This document shows positions 34,969 to 45,747 of a stretch of DNA of 64,000 nt, piece by piece (positions within the stretch are counted from its first letter, which is position 1; every line of letters begins with the position of its first letter). Location of the stretch: NCBI RefSeq assembly GCF_027942865.1, contig NC_134509.1:8780254-8844253 (forward strand). Reading direction: 5' to 3'. This DNA comes from Odontesthes bonariensis. Lineage: Eukaryota; Chordata; Actinopteri; Atheriniformes; Atherinopsidae. The notes below the pieces were generated by a model. That model saw nothing but the letters and a program-made list of their open reading frames with translations. It searched no databases and had not been told where the DNA came from. The translations under genes and the position numbers were made by a program.

Positions 34969-35981
34969 GAAGAAAAACAGGACGGGAAGATGGCTGAATT
35001 GATTATAACCTGACAGAATCTTGTCAAGATGTCAGCCTTTTTCTTGTGATGTGATTATCATGAAATTAATTTAATTTAAAGTATGGTTTACATTTTGATC
35101 TAACATAGATCAAGAGATTTTGTGTGGAGATGTCTCCTCCTGGTAATGTTGAAGTCTACAAAACTTTTACTGTTCACTTCATACACAGCAGCTTAAGGAA
35201 GGTCAGCCGATCATATCCAAGGATGCTTATGTTGGTGGTACCTAATGATGCTGTGCATTTGTTGAAAATTAAATATCATTCTAGTTAAAGCAAGACTACA
35301 TAAGTTTGGGAACCTTAAAACGATATACTTCTAACTCGTTTTAAAGTACTTTGATTTCTGTTGTGCACATTCGCAAGCTTGAAACTGCCCTGAAGTGCCT
35401 TGTGGGGTTGAGATACCTCAGTTACCAACTTTGGTTTCAAGCCTTTAGCTTGATGTCGTCTTTCTGGCTTCTTTAACCGGACAAAATAAATATTTTGTAC
35501 GGCATTTGAAGTGCAGACTGTGAGCGTTAACTGTGAGCTTTAAATCTCCAGTAATTGAAGGCTCCAATTTAATTTGAGAAAATTAACATCTTGAATTTTA
35601 TGTTAATTTCTCACATTTTGTCAAGAAATCTTTGCAGGCAGCAACGGCCTAACGTCTAGAGCCCTTTGAACATCACCACAGAATGAGTGCTCTCCTTTTA
35701 GAAGAGTTCTGCTGGACCTTTATTGCAGCTGTTTTCAGTTGTTGTTCAGTTCTGCCTGTAAATTTTGTTCTCAGCAAGTGAAATGAGTTAAGTTAAGGTC
35801 TTTTTACTAAGTCATCGCCCTCAGAATACTTCTTTACTTGTAGGACAATATGTGTAAATACGTTGAGGCGATTTAATGTCTTCAAGTTATTGCTGCTAAA
35901 ACGTGGTTCCACAAACTATTGAATTATGGGGTATATCTAGTTTTTTCACCCTGCTTTTGGATTTTGGCCTAGTTTTTGTTT

Positions 35982-35987
35982 AATAAA
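35982..35987 (+). terminator. Candidate wfs1 polyadenylation signal
   Basis: AATAAA lies about 1.0 kb after the wfs1 stop and is followed within 30 bases by a GT-rich stretch ('GTCATGTGTTGTTGTTC'), as expected of a cleavage region. A nearer AATAAA at 35485-35490 could give a shorter 3' UTR. Confidence 0.5.
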
Positions 35988-36029
35988 TGGTGACCTGGTG
36001 TAATATGTCATGTGTTGTTGTTCATCTAG

Positions 36030-36425
36030 TATTCACCTAATTTTAAGATCCTGAGAGGTTGTACCTTTTTTTCTCATCACTGTCACCCTCCTGAGACCTT
36101 GGCCATGGTCTTCACTTGGCGTGAATTGGTTCTTTTTATTATTGTTTTGCTTCGCCTTTGAGAGGATCCTGCATGTACACCAGAGCTGTTTGTAGTGAAT
36201 ATCCAGGCGCTTTTTTGACTTTGCTAAGCTCCCCACTTTCCTCTTTTCTGTTGTTTTTTTTAGTTTACCAAACTGTCTGGCGACGCCTAATGTTCCTGCT
36301 ATCTCTCTGATGGATTTGTTTTCATTTAGTAGCCAAGGATGGCTTGTTTCACTTACTCCGATAGCTGCTTTGACCAAGGCCAGATTTGAACACCTAGCCT
36401 TAGATTGATGATGAAATATCAATAA
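36030..36425 (-). repeat. Tc1-like transposase remnant between wfs1 and ppp2r2c
   Basis: An open frame on the minus strand contains NENKSIREIAGTLGVARQF, the helix-turn-helix start typical of Tc1-like transposases. LKKTTEKRKVGS and NQFTPSEDHGQGL follow as degraded linker sequence. The frame is disrupted relative to the family and no catalytic triad is present. It seems a different subfamily from the copies at 18 and 22 kb. Confidence 0.6.
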
Positions 36426-39400
36426 AGCCTGAACATGTCCATGACACAGCCTTTGGGTCAGTTGTCCAATTACAAATGAGCCACTGAAAAAGATGGTTTG
36501 AGATGTTAAAGAGCATTTTAACCTTGTTCATTAAATGACTGTAGCTTAAATATAGTTTGATGACAATTGTGTCATTGTCCAGAGATACTGTATTTTGAAC
36601 ATCTTGGTTTTATCCAGATGCTCATGTGCCTTGTGCTACACTGCATTACATTTTTCTTCATTATATAGCATGCACTTGGTGTCATGCTAGTTTAGAGATA
36701 TTTATGCTGACAGATTTGAAATAAATAGCTTGTAATCCAATCATGTATGATTTTACAACTTTTGAATATTTCAGGTGAAGGTGTTGTGGCCCTGCTACTC
36801 CCTACAAAGGTTCATATTCAAGAAGCAGAATTGATTTTATACTGACAAAAATTAATTATTACATCTTAAATATCTCATAAATGAATAATCAGAAATCTGA
36901 AACCCAGATTGTTTTTCTTTGAGATACATTGTTTTTACAAGACAGCATCACCGGCAGAACATGAAAAAGTTTTATTAGACAGTATTGAACTGTCACTATA
37001 ATGTACCCATGTACCTGCTTATACACAATAAATGTGAGTGCCTTTGTATCTTGTGATGGAGTTAAATGCGCATATTAAAGTGTTTGCAAATCTCTTATCC
37101 CTATGTCGTATTCTTATTAATCTCTTATTCTCTTACTGAAAGGTTACCTCTTCGTGGTTCTTTTCCTCGCCTAAAAAGTCATATTACAGTTGATTTGGTT
37201 CTAGAGTTTAGGCCAAAATACTGGATGTTATATTACAGTGAGCTTGATTTCTGAAAACCAATAATCTTAAACATTCATCCAGTTGTTTTGGTTGACAACA
37301 ATAGACCAAAAAACACGATGCCTCCCTGGTTCAGACAAAAAACAAGTTCAACACATCTTTGTCATATTTTTTTATCACTTTATTAATGCACATTCCTTTC
37401 ATTCACCTCATTTAAGTTATGTTCTTGTACGGTTAGTCTTGTCTTTTTTTCTATGATAGATATACACGCTAGTAGCATTGAGTAATGGCAACATGCTGCT
37501 GCTGCTGTGATCCTGAACACAAATCCTATCACGGCTCGCATGTGGTGGTGGCCAGGATGCAATTACAACTAACTAAACTACAGTTCATCCCTGAGGGGAC
37601 GAGCTTTGTATAATGCTTTGGGTGGCTGGTCATTCTTTAAACCATTTTCTTGTGGGTTATGTTTGTGCACAAGATAGTGTTTGCTTTCAAAAAAAGGAGG
37701 AGAAAAGTGGGGAGAGGGTAGACAACTGGAACCGATTTGATGACAAGTTCATGTGATTAAAGGTTTACACGGTGAACTACTGATGACCCTTCGGATTTTA
37801 GATTTTTGAAAAGGTGCAAAGAGACGCTCCCCCCCTTGACTGATTTTTGTTATTTCACCTGCTATCATTAGCATAGCAATCAGCATGTCCCCGAGCAACT
37901 TACAATCATCCCATCACGACCAAGGTCACTTGAGAACAAAGCACTTCACTGTAAGCAGTGATTTTTTTTGTCAAGCAGTTGACAACCATTCCCTTAATGC
38001 TGTGTATCTTCAGCCTTCAGTGTCGCGCCCCAGAGTAGCATGCGGCATTGTGAGGTATAAAGTATGACAGCTAAAACGTGACGTGATTTTTTGGACATTG
38101 AAGACTTTTCAGTGACGTACATAATGAGATATTGCACTGATGATCACCTCGGACCCTAAAATATACTAGACATAAATTAATTCATCACAACTTTGATTAG
38201 CTGAATCGGGGGTCTCATTTATAAACAATGTGCACATTTTTGATGATTGTGAGATCCCTTAATAAACAATGCTCATTTCAATCCTGCACACTTAATGGCA
38301 ATTCCATTTTTCGTAATTTTGGTATGTTTGAACCCCAATTAGCCTTAATTTGAGAATATATGAGTGAGCCCATCATTAAGAAACTGATTCTCACAATTAT
38401 CGTGTGGATTTTGGACAGGAACTTAACTTTGACACAGCCATTGAAATCAAATACGAGCTTAAAAAAAAAACAACACAACAAACCATTAAGTGTTGATTTG
38501 TGTACAATTCTCCCTGCACTCTCTGCAGCCAGCGATAGCTATTTATGTATTGCTTCACAAAAATATCAGAAATGGCGTGATTCGGTAACCTTTCTTTAAA
38601 GTGAGATCTCATGTTCATATACAGTGTACTCAACAAAATCTGTTAACTCTCTAGAGCCAACGTGGTATCGCAAAAAGCAAAAAGAAACAAACAGAATATT
38701 TACAGCTTACTGTAAAAAGAGTGGATATACTTATATCACCTGCAGAAGAAGAACTTATGTTTTAAAGCAGGAACACTGCTGCACTGTTCTTGTTACTGCT
38801 GTTATTGCAAAGTGAAGAGGGCAAAGATTACAGGGCAATTACGCGTGCAGTCTCCAAGAGCACTGCTCTAAAGGAGAGGTTCAGTTGCTGCTGACACCCA
38901 ACAGAGAAAAAGAGAACACAACGTGAAGACCTACACAATAACACCATTCCATATTCAAAAGGCTTCGATGTAGATGCAACGTCAAGCAAATTCATCCAGT
39001 CATCTCAAGTATGTTTTTCCGCATCAGACATCTCTTCTCTTATGTTAACAAGCACATTTAGTGTGAAATGCACATTAGTGAGTGGTGCAACATGGTGTGA
39101 TCAACAGCACTGAGTCACTGGAGATGGAGAGGTGTCCCTGCACCTCATCCACTGCCCCTAGAGGGGGAAATTATGCAAACATCTTCAAAAAGTGGGAGTA
39201 GAGTGTAGCATCTACAAAAACATCTCAATGGCCACTAGAGATGTCAGTTAATCTCTGTCTTGAAAAAGGATTACACACCTTCCTTCCTTGGTGATCGAAT
39301 TAAATAGATTGAATAGTCCTAAAATTTTATCGTTTATCCAATCAAAAGAGGCTGCGTCGCTGTATGTTGTAATACAGCCTGACTCAAGCGTCTCCCTTTA

Positions 39401-39473
39401 ACATTCATATACATTTGAGTTTGTGATTCTGTAAAACAGTTTGATGAAAGTCCCACATTTCCCACCAGTCTTG
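36426..39473. other. Tail-to-tail intergenic region and probable ppp2r2c 3' UTR
   Basis: wfs1 and ppp2r2c converge here. No splice-compatible protein-coding exon was found. From about 37.4 to 39.47 kb the sequence probably belongs to the ppp2r2c 3' UTR if the AATAAA at 37379-37384 (minus strand) is used. From 36.4 to 37.4 kb I see nothing that I can name. Confidence 0.5.
37379..37384 (-). terminator. Candidate ppp2r2c polyadenylation signal
   Basis: The minus strand reads AATAAA here, followed by T-rich sequence. It would give a 3' UTR of about 2.1 kb. This is only a motif match. Confidence 0.3.
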
Positions 39474-42400
39474 TCACTGCACCTGTGTCTCAGGGTTGAC
39501 CCGATCCTGAAAGATGTACAAGTTGTTGGTGGCTGCTATGGCAATTATATTCTCTGATGGGTGCCAAGCCATGTGCAGGATTTTCTTGGTGAAGTCCAGG
39601 CTGTCAACGCCCACATCGCCACGGCGACGCTTACCACCCGTGTACACGCGGCGGGTCCGCAGCACAGCTCGAGGCTTGCTGCTCTCCCGCCACGCCTCCA
39701 GGGTCACACCTCGGCCTGTCTCCCTGTCGAACATCCGGAAGAAGCTGTTGTAAGCCCCCGTCATGATCACACTGGGTCAGAGGAGAGGAGAGGAGAGAAG
39801 GTAAGGAAGCAGGGGAAGGAAGAGGAAAACAAAATTGAGGGCAAGAGGATTGATTTGATGTCTGCAAAGCTTGTCTCTGGCATTGATTTAAATGTTGGAT
39901 AACAGCAGAGGCAAGGCATTAAGAAGATCACAGTAAACAGCCTCAGATTGACTGCTTAGCTTTCAAATGCACTCAAATATAGTGTTCAGTGTCTGTCCCC
40001 ATCTACCACTTACCTGTCTGAGCTGTTCCAGACACACTCAAACTTGTCAAAGATGCAGTCGTTCTCATAAAGGGAACACAGCTTATTCCTCAGGTATTCG
40101 TGGACCTGGGAAAGATGTGCACAGTCAGCATTAGTGTCTGGAGTAGATTCAGATTGATCACATGCGAGCCCAACATCTACATCAAGCCGCATATGTTCAG
40201 ATTCTGTCTGCTACTTACCTCTCGTGTAACAATGTACAGAATTTGCAGTAGTAATACAAAAACTAAGCAACACATGTCCCGAGTCTGACAATGTAGGGCT
40301 TGTGCCATTTTTCAGAAAGATGTCTAAAAATAGGGAGCAACAAGCTTTCAGGGCAGGTAATTTGAAATGGAAAGTTGAAAAATAAAAACAGACACTAATC
40401 TAGAGAGCTATCTTACCTGGTAAGTTTCCACAGGGCCTTTGTCCATATTCAGGTCCCACACCTTTGCGGTGAGGTAGTCTCTTGTCAGCAGGTAGCGTCC
40501 GCTGTGGCTGAACTTGACATCTGACACAGAGGAAATAATCTCGGAGAAGAAGGAGCGGCTCCCTGGATCCTCAGGCTCCTCGAAAACTGATTAAACACAG
40601 AGTGATAAGGTGCACTTCACTGCTTATTTACACAAATGATTAGAGATTTTGTTTTGTGAGACAGGGATTCTTTATGCTCTCCTCTAGTTTACATTCAATT
40701 CTGTAAGCTGTACAACATGCTCACGTTTGGTATGTCTGTCACAAAGTGCAGAGGCTCTCATGTCACAGAGGCGCAGGGTTCCCTTACTGCTGCTGTACAC
40801 AAACAAGTGGCAGTGGTGAGGGTGGAACTCTGCTGCTGTTATCACCTCCGTCAGATCCTCCATGTTGGCTGGTTTGATGTCGACAATATCTGAGGGGAAG
40901 GTCCGTCAAGGAAAAAAAACCACAGAGGTCATGAACACCACATACATCTGGGGAATGGAGATGTACAAAGTGTGATGACAGCATTCATATTTTGTGACCT
41001 GCAAATTCATTAATCTTTTTCAGACTTTTCAGTGAGAACAAATGTCTCTGCTTGCTTCTTAGTTTATAATCCCAACCAAATAAGAGTAGAGTACCATTTA
41101 AATAATTCTCCTTTACCAACCCTCAATATGCACGCACACTTTGTTCCTCAGTTTGTTCTATTTGTGGCTGTCCTATGTGGTTCAGCAGAAAGTGTACTGC
41201 TGAGTGAATTATTTAAACTTGTCTTCCATAGATGCTTCTATGATTTTCTAGGTCAGCTTTGATTTGAATGGAAAATACTGAAGGCAGTCAGTGTGGCATG
41301 CTACAGCCTGCGCTAAATGCCCACTTCTGGCAATTCACAGCACTCCCATTGAAATATATATGCAAATGTAGTAATGTACTTTGTGCATCAGATGGTTCAG
41401 TCGCAGAGTTGATGTTGTTGCCATCGGTAATTATTACTTGACAGAATGCCAAAGAGGATGGATGTCAAATATCGTCCATGTGCTTTGTTAATGAGCATTA
41501 TAGTGCATGGATATATATGACTGTCATACATATTAGTACACAAAATTATACGTTAATACAGAGTTTGCATGTTACTTTGCTCTGACCAAAACGTAATCAT
41601 ACTAAAAACATTCATTTTGGCGGGGAAAATAATTGCATATATGCAAACTGAATTCATAAATGTCATTAATTAATTTCCCTTACTTACATAAACGTGTGTT
41701 TTTTTTACTATTTTGAGTGAGCAAAAGATTTTACTTCTGTGCAGTTTGGGGAATTGCATACTCTTTGACACCTGAGATGCATCCTGCATTGAGAGATTGA
41801 GTTACACAGGAAAAAATCAGAGCAGAGCTACAGAGTGATGAATAGCAGGAGATGGTGTTTGTGGGGTTAAAACTAAAAACAGTATGGGATAAACAAAGCA
41901 AATCATGGACGCAAAGGATACTGAAACTACGGTCCGTGATGCCCAGGTGCCACATATTGATGCGGAGGTCATCGGCAGACATGTAGGTTTCCCCATCGCT
42001 GTTGACAGAGATGGAGTTGACATGGTAGGTGTGTCCGTTTGCAAACACTCGTCGGGGACGAACCTCAACCATTAGATCTGTTGGTTTCAGCACTGGCACC
42101 TTAGACAGGGAGATTTGAAAGATAAGAAAAAGTATGATAAAAGAAACACAAGAAGGGGCAAAACCAGAGGACACGAGAGCCGGCGGTCGCGCAAGGTACA
42201 GAGCAAATGCATAACAGGCAAATAGCCTGTTGGCTATTCGAATGCCAACCTGATACATAGATGACTGAACAAGTAAATCTGTGCTTCGGCGTGACCTTGT
42301 ACCTGCAGAGAGGTGATGGTAGAAATATCCTTGAGCCGTCCCTCCTCATCTTTCAGGTTGTAACCCTCCGGTCTCTTGTCTCTCTCACTCACCTTCCACA

Positions 42401-43672
42401 GTTTAATGGTCTTATCTGTGACAGGATATTCATATTTTCACACCAGGAGCGTGGATTTAGCGAAGAGAAAACTCACACAGCGCTCATACAAAGGAAGAGA
42501 GGACATAATCATTTCTTGCACTTCATTTGGACGGACATAAGTGAATCAAGAAAATCAAGAAAATCAATTAAATCGAGATGTTGTCGTAGTGTATTTTTTG
42601 GAGGCAAAGCATTTCCTAAATTGAAGTCGTTTTTTTTTTACAAATATGAGTGTCGTCTCACCAATTCAAAAGCAATTAAGTTTCACGTGGGAGTATAATT
42701 ACAGCACAGATTAAATAATGCTGGTTATACTAGAACAAGATGGTGATGCTATTGTATCCACAAGGGAGATTTCAATGGATGTCTTTTCATCCTACCATGA
42801 TAACAAAACCATGCCGCCAGAGTTTGTAACTGATTCCATGCTCAACTGTGTTAATTCTGTTATCTTTTAGAATGAATTCGTACCTAAATTCAGCATGCTT
42901 TTCTGTCAGAGCCTGAGATGTCACACACTCTTACCATTGGTGGAGAGCAGGAAATGAGCGGCATTCTGCTGCGGCAGCCATCGGATCTTGTTGATCTTCT
43001 CCTCTATCTCCAGGCTCTTCAAGTAGTCAAAGTCAGGCTCGTGGCTCTGGAACGTGCTGTAGACATTGTACTCCCCAGAGTCCCCTGTCTCCCCTGTCTC
43101 CTCTGACTCCCCTTTAGACTGAGGAAAGTGATTAAAAGACAGCTCCCAGTAAACACCTCTAAACTATAATCTATTGGTTACAGAGAGTTCTCATTGTTGC
43201 AAGGTAACCTGACCTCAGTTTCTCTTTGAAAAATGACCACTCGGCCACCTTTATCCCCTGTGGCCAGCAGGTCCCCTGTCTGGTTAAACTCCACCGTAGA
43301 GATGACATCAGCTGGGGAGGAAAAATGGGAGAAAATTAGGTGGGATGATGGTTGGCATAAAAAGAAGAAGAGGATGGCAAAAGAAAGGACACATCAATTA
43401 CACAGAAAATGTGGACAGGGTTGCGAAATATAGAACAAATACTGGATCATTGCAAAGTTTTGCAAACTGCTGCAAACCTCCTGATCAGTAACAGAGTGAT
43501 CAGTGTCATCTTCCATTTCTTCTATCCAGCGGTGCAGCCCATATGGCACCCCGGCAGCTAAAATAAACTCATCAGTTTTCAGAGCCCAAAGCGTCGGCGG
43601 TGACACACCTTCAGTGACGTAGTCTCGCAGAAAGGTGTGGTTGATTTTGGAGCTCTCAGCGTCCTCGCCCAT
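39474..43672 (-). CDS. ppp2r2c: PP2A regulatory subunit B55 gamma
   Basis: B55 subunits are seven-bladed WD40 propellers that direct the PP2A core enzyme to its substrates; the gamma form is mainly neuronal in mammals. Coding exons in transcription order: 43672-43609, 43311-43214, 43118-42935, 42415-42303, 42099-41922, 40889-40725, 40586-40417, 40105-40014, 39771-39474. They total 1362 bases, 453 residues (human 447). All phases close. The start [21 protein letters not shown] matches the human gamma start. Family landmarks follow: [79 protein letters not shown]. The end [20 protein letters not shown] identifies gamma rather than alpha (which has GKRKKDEISVDSLDF). An acidic [16 protein letters not shown] loop replaces a shorter human segment. 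The C-terminus NPETQVQ differs from human. Upstream non-coding exons probably exist but were not identified. Confidence 0.95.
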
Positions 43673-44254
43673 CTGAAGCTGAGGGAGGGTGACCCGCCAG
43701 TGCGCCCGTCCTCGGGGGAAGGGTCCAATCCGTAATATCTCTTCCCACCCAGGCTTCGCCCATGCTGCTAGGGCCTACCGGAGCGGCCTGAAGCAAGGCA
43801 TCCTGGGAAACCGGCTGGCCAAAACGAGAGGAGGTGTGAGAGGGAGAAAATGAGGAAGGAGAAAGAGGAGGAGAACAGAAGAACAGAAGAGCAATGGAGA
43901 TGGAGAGGCTGGGGAAGAAGATGGGTTCAGAAAGGAGACAGAACAACTGTCGTCAGGCTGGTTGATAATACGTGCACACAACAAGCCAAATTGTGTAACC
44001 TTAGACATTCAACACCTTCATTAGCAAAGACACATGTGTGTATAAGGCCTAGTCAGTGATGGAGCAAATATCTGTGCTGTGGAGGAAAATATACTATTCA
44101 AACAGAGAACTGATTCCTTGTGTTGCCTCTGTATGCATAGAGAAATGAATACAGGGTAAAAATGGTGTAAGTGTGAAAAATGTCCACTGCATCATTTATC
44201 CAGTGGTAGTAAATGATCTCAGGGTGTGGTAGTCCTCCCTGATACCCTTCTCCC

Positions 44255-44306
44255 TCACACACACGCGCACACACTCACACACGCACCCTTACACACACAC
44301 ATACAC
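44255..44306 (+). repeat. CA microsatellite, interrupted
   Basis: About 50 bases of CA repeats are broken by CG, CT and CCCTT interruptions. It lies in the divergent intergenic region between ppp2r2c and the PDE gene. Confidence 0.8.
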
Positions 44307-45429
44307 TTGTCAAATAAATAGTCCTTGACAGAGATCAAAGGAGAATGCTATGTCTTGCCTGTGCTGCAGGAGGGAGGGAGAAAGGCCTCAGCACACCTAC
44401 CAGTCCGCCTGCTACTGCTATTCCTGCTGCTGGTGTGTGTGTGCACGGTCCTCTGCTGCAGTGTTGCTCGAGCAGGCCTGTGCGTGTCCGTCGAAGGGAG
44501 GGGACAAGGGACCGAGAAACAGAGAGCAAGGGTGGCAGAATGAGGAGGAGAGGCAAAGAAGGAGAAAAGAGAGAAAGAGAGAGGGATAGCAAGGAGGATG
44601 GAGGACCGCTGCCTGCCGATGCTGGAGATCTGATTCTGTGCAGCATCCAGTGTCATGGCAGCCTCCTCCAGGAGAAGCCTATCACAGCACAGCTGTCAGT
44701 GGTGGATCCGCCCACTGCAGGTGGTGAGGAGCTTGTGAGACCAGCAGAGGGAGCCATTCAATGATTAGTGATGTGCAGCTCCAGCTGGAGAGGAAATTCC
44801 TTATTTTAAACATTATAAGGACATAGGGTAACATTGACAAACGGTCTTCTTTTTTTTTTCTCAAAAAGCTACTTCCTGTTTAAAAACAATGCTCAGGTTT
44901 TATACATATCAGGTTCTGCTCAACCTAAAAAGACAGAAGGAACTAAAAATGCACACAAGTGTTCAATTGTGATAGTAAATGTATTTTTTTTTTCCTAACT
45001 GAAAGATCTAAATTACACCATATAATCATGTTTTAAAGGGGGAAACACTCACACAGCTGTCTTATTTTCTTGGTTTCTGATAGCAGATGCAGCTTTTTCT
45101 CTCGGGAACACAGCAGTGTTCAATAAGCTCTCTTATTACAGAAACGTTTGGCATCTGGTGCTTAATTTTTTTTTTAAAAACGGCTTTTAGCCTTTATGTC
45201 CTCTTGTCCTTACAAGGTCTCAAGGTCTGAAGTGATAATGTTCAATACTGATCTGCAGTATCAAACAGAACTAGACTTTTTTTTTTCAGAGACAACCATT
45301 TCATCATTACTCCTTTAGGATCACACCAGCTACATTACTTCCTGATCCACCAAAGCAAACCACTTTGCGGAAGAATATGTGTCATTTTTAAAACGTTGAT
45401 TTGGATAAGTGGACGATAAAAAAGGAAGA

Positions 45430-45530
45430 GGCAGGCCTGAAAAAAATGATGCGTTTGCAGATGAAAAATAAAAGTGGTCATACCAAATATTGACTTGGAA
45501 TTGTAAAAAAAAAAATTGTTTTTCTCTCTG
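45430..45530 (+). repeat. Tc1-like transposon 3' end remnant
   Basis: 'GTGGTCATACCAAATATTGA' followed by 'CTTGGA' is the typical region after the stop codon of fish Tc1-like elements. Eighteen bases here are identical to 14396-14413. It is followed by an A-run and a T/C-rich part. Only the 3' end is left, about 220 bases upstream of the PDE start codon. Confidence 0.6.
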
Positions 45531-45747
45531 TATTTCCATGGTTGTGTGCGATTCCTGGTGGTGCAAACCCTGAGCATGGACTCAGTCCATTAATTCTGTA
45601 CCGACGTTTAAATATGTTCCCTGTACCGTTGCCCCAGAACAGCTAAAAAAAGGTCAGAGGATTACATTTACTCAGAGGCTTCTCTATAGGCTAGATGTCG
45701 CCCTGCTCTTTGACGCGTCACTAATCTCCCTCTCTACCTCCTCCTAC

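Larger units (their letters stand above)
43673..45747. other. Head-to-head region between ppp2r2c and the PDE5-like gene
   Basis: This holds the 5' flanks of two divergent genes. The sequence around 43.7-43.8 and 44.35-44.75 kb is GC- and purine-rich. It may include ppp2r2c 5' UTR exons, since human PPP2R2C also has upstream exons, but none can be fixed. It also contains a CA microsatellite and a Tc1 3' end. Overlapping open frames on both strands near 44.3-44.8 kb are low-complexity Glu/Arg or Ser/Leu coding and are taken as chance. Confidence 0.5.

Noticed and set aside
44325-44764. Several overlapping open frames on both strands in the ppp2r2c/PDE intergenic region
   Set aside because: All come from one GC- and purine-rich stretch that lacks stops by composition. 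The peptides are low-complexity Glu/Arg or Ser/Leu. No domain is visible.
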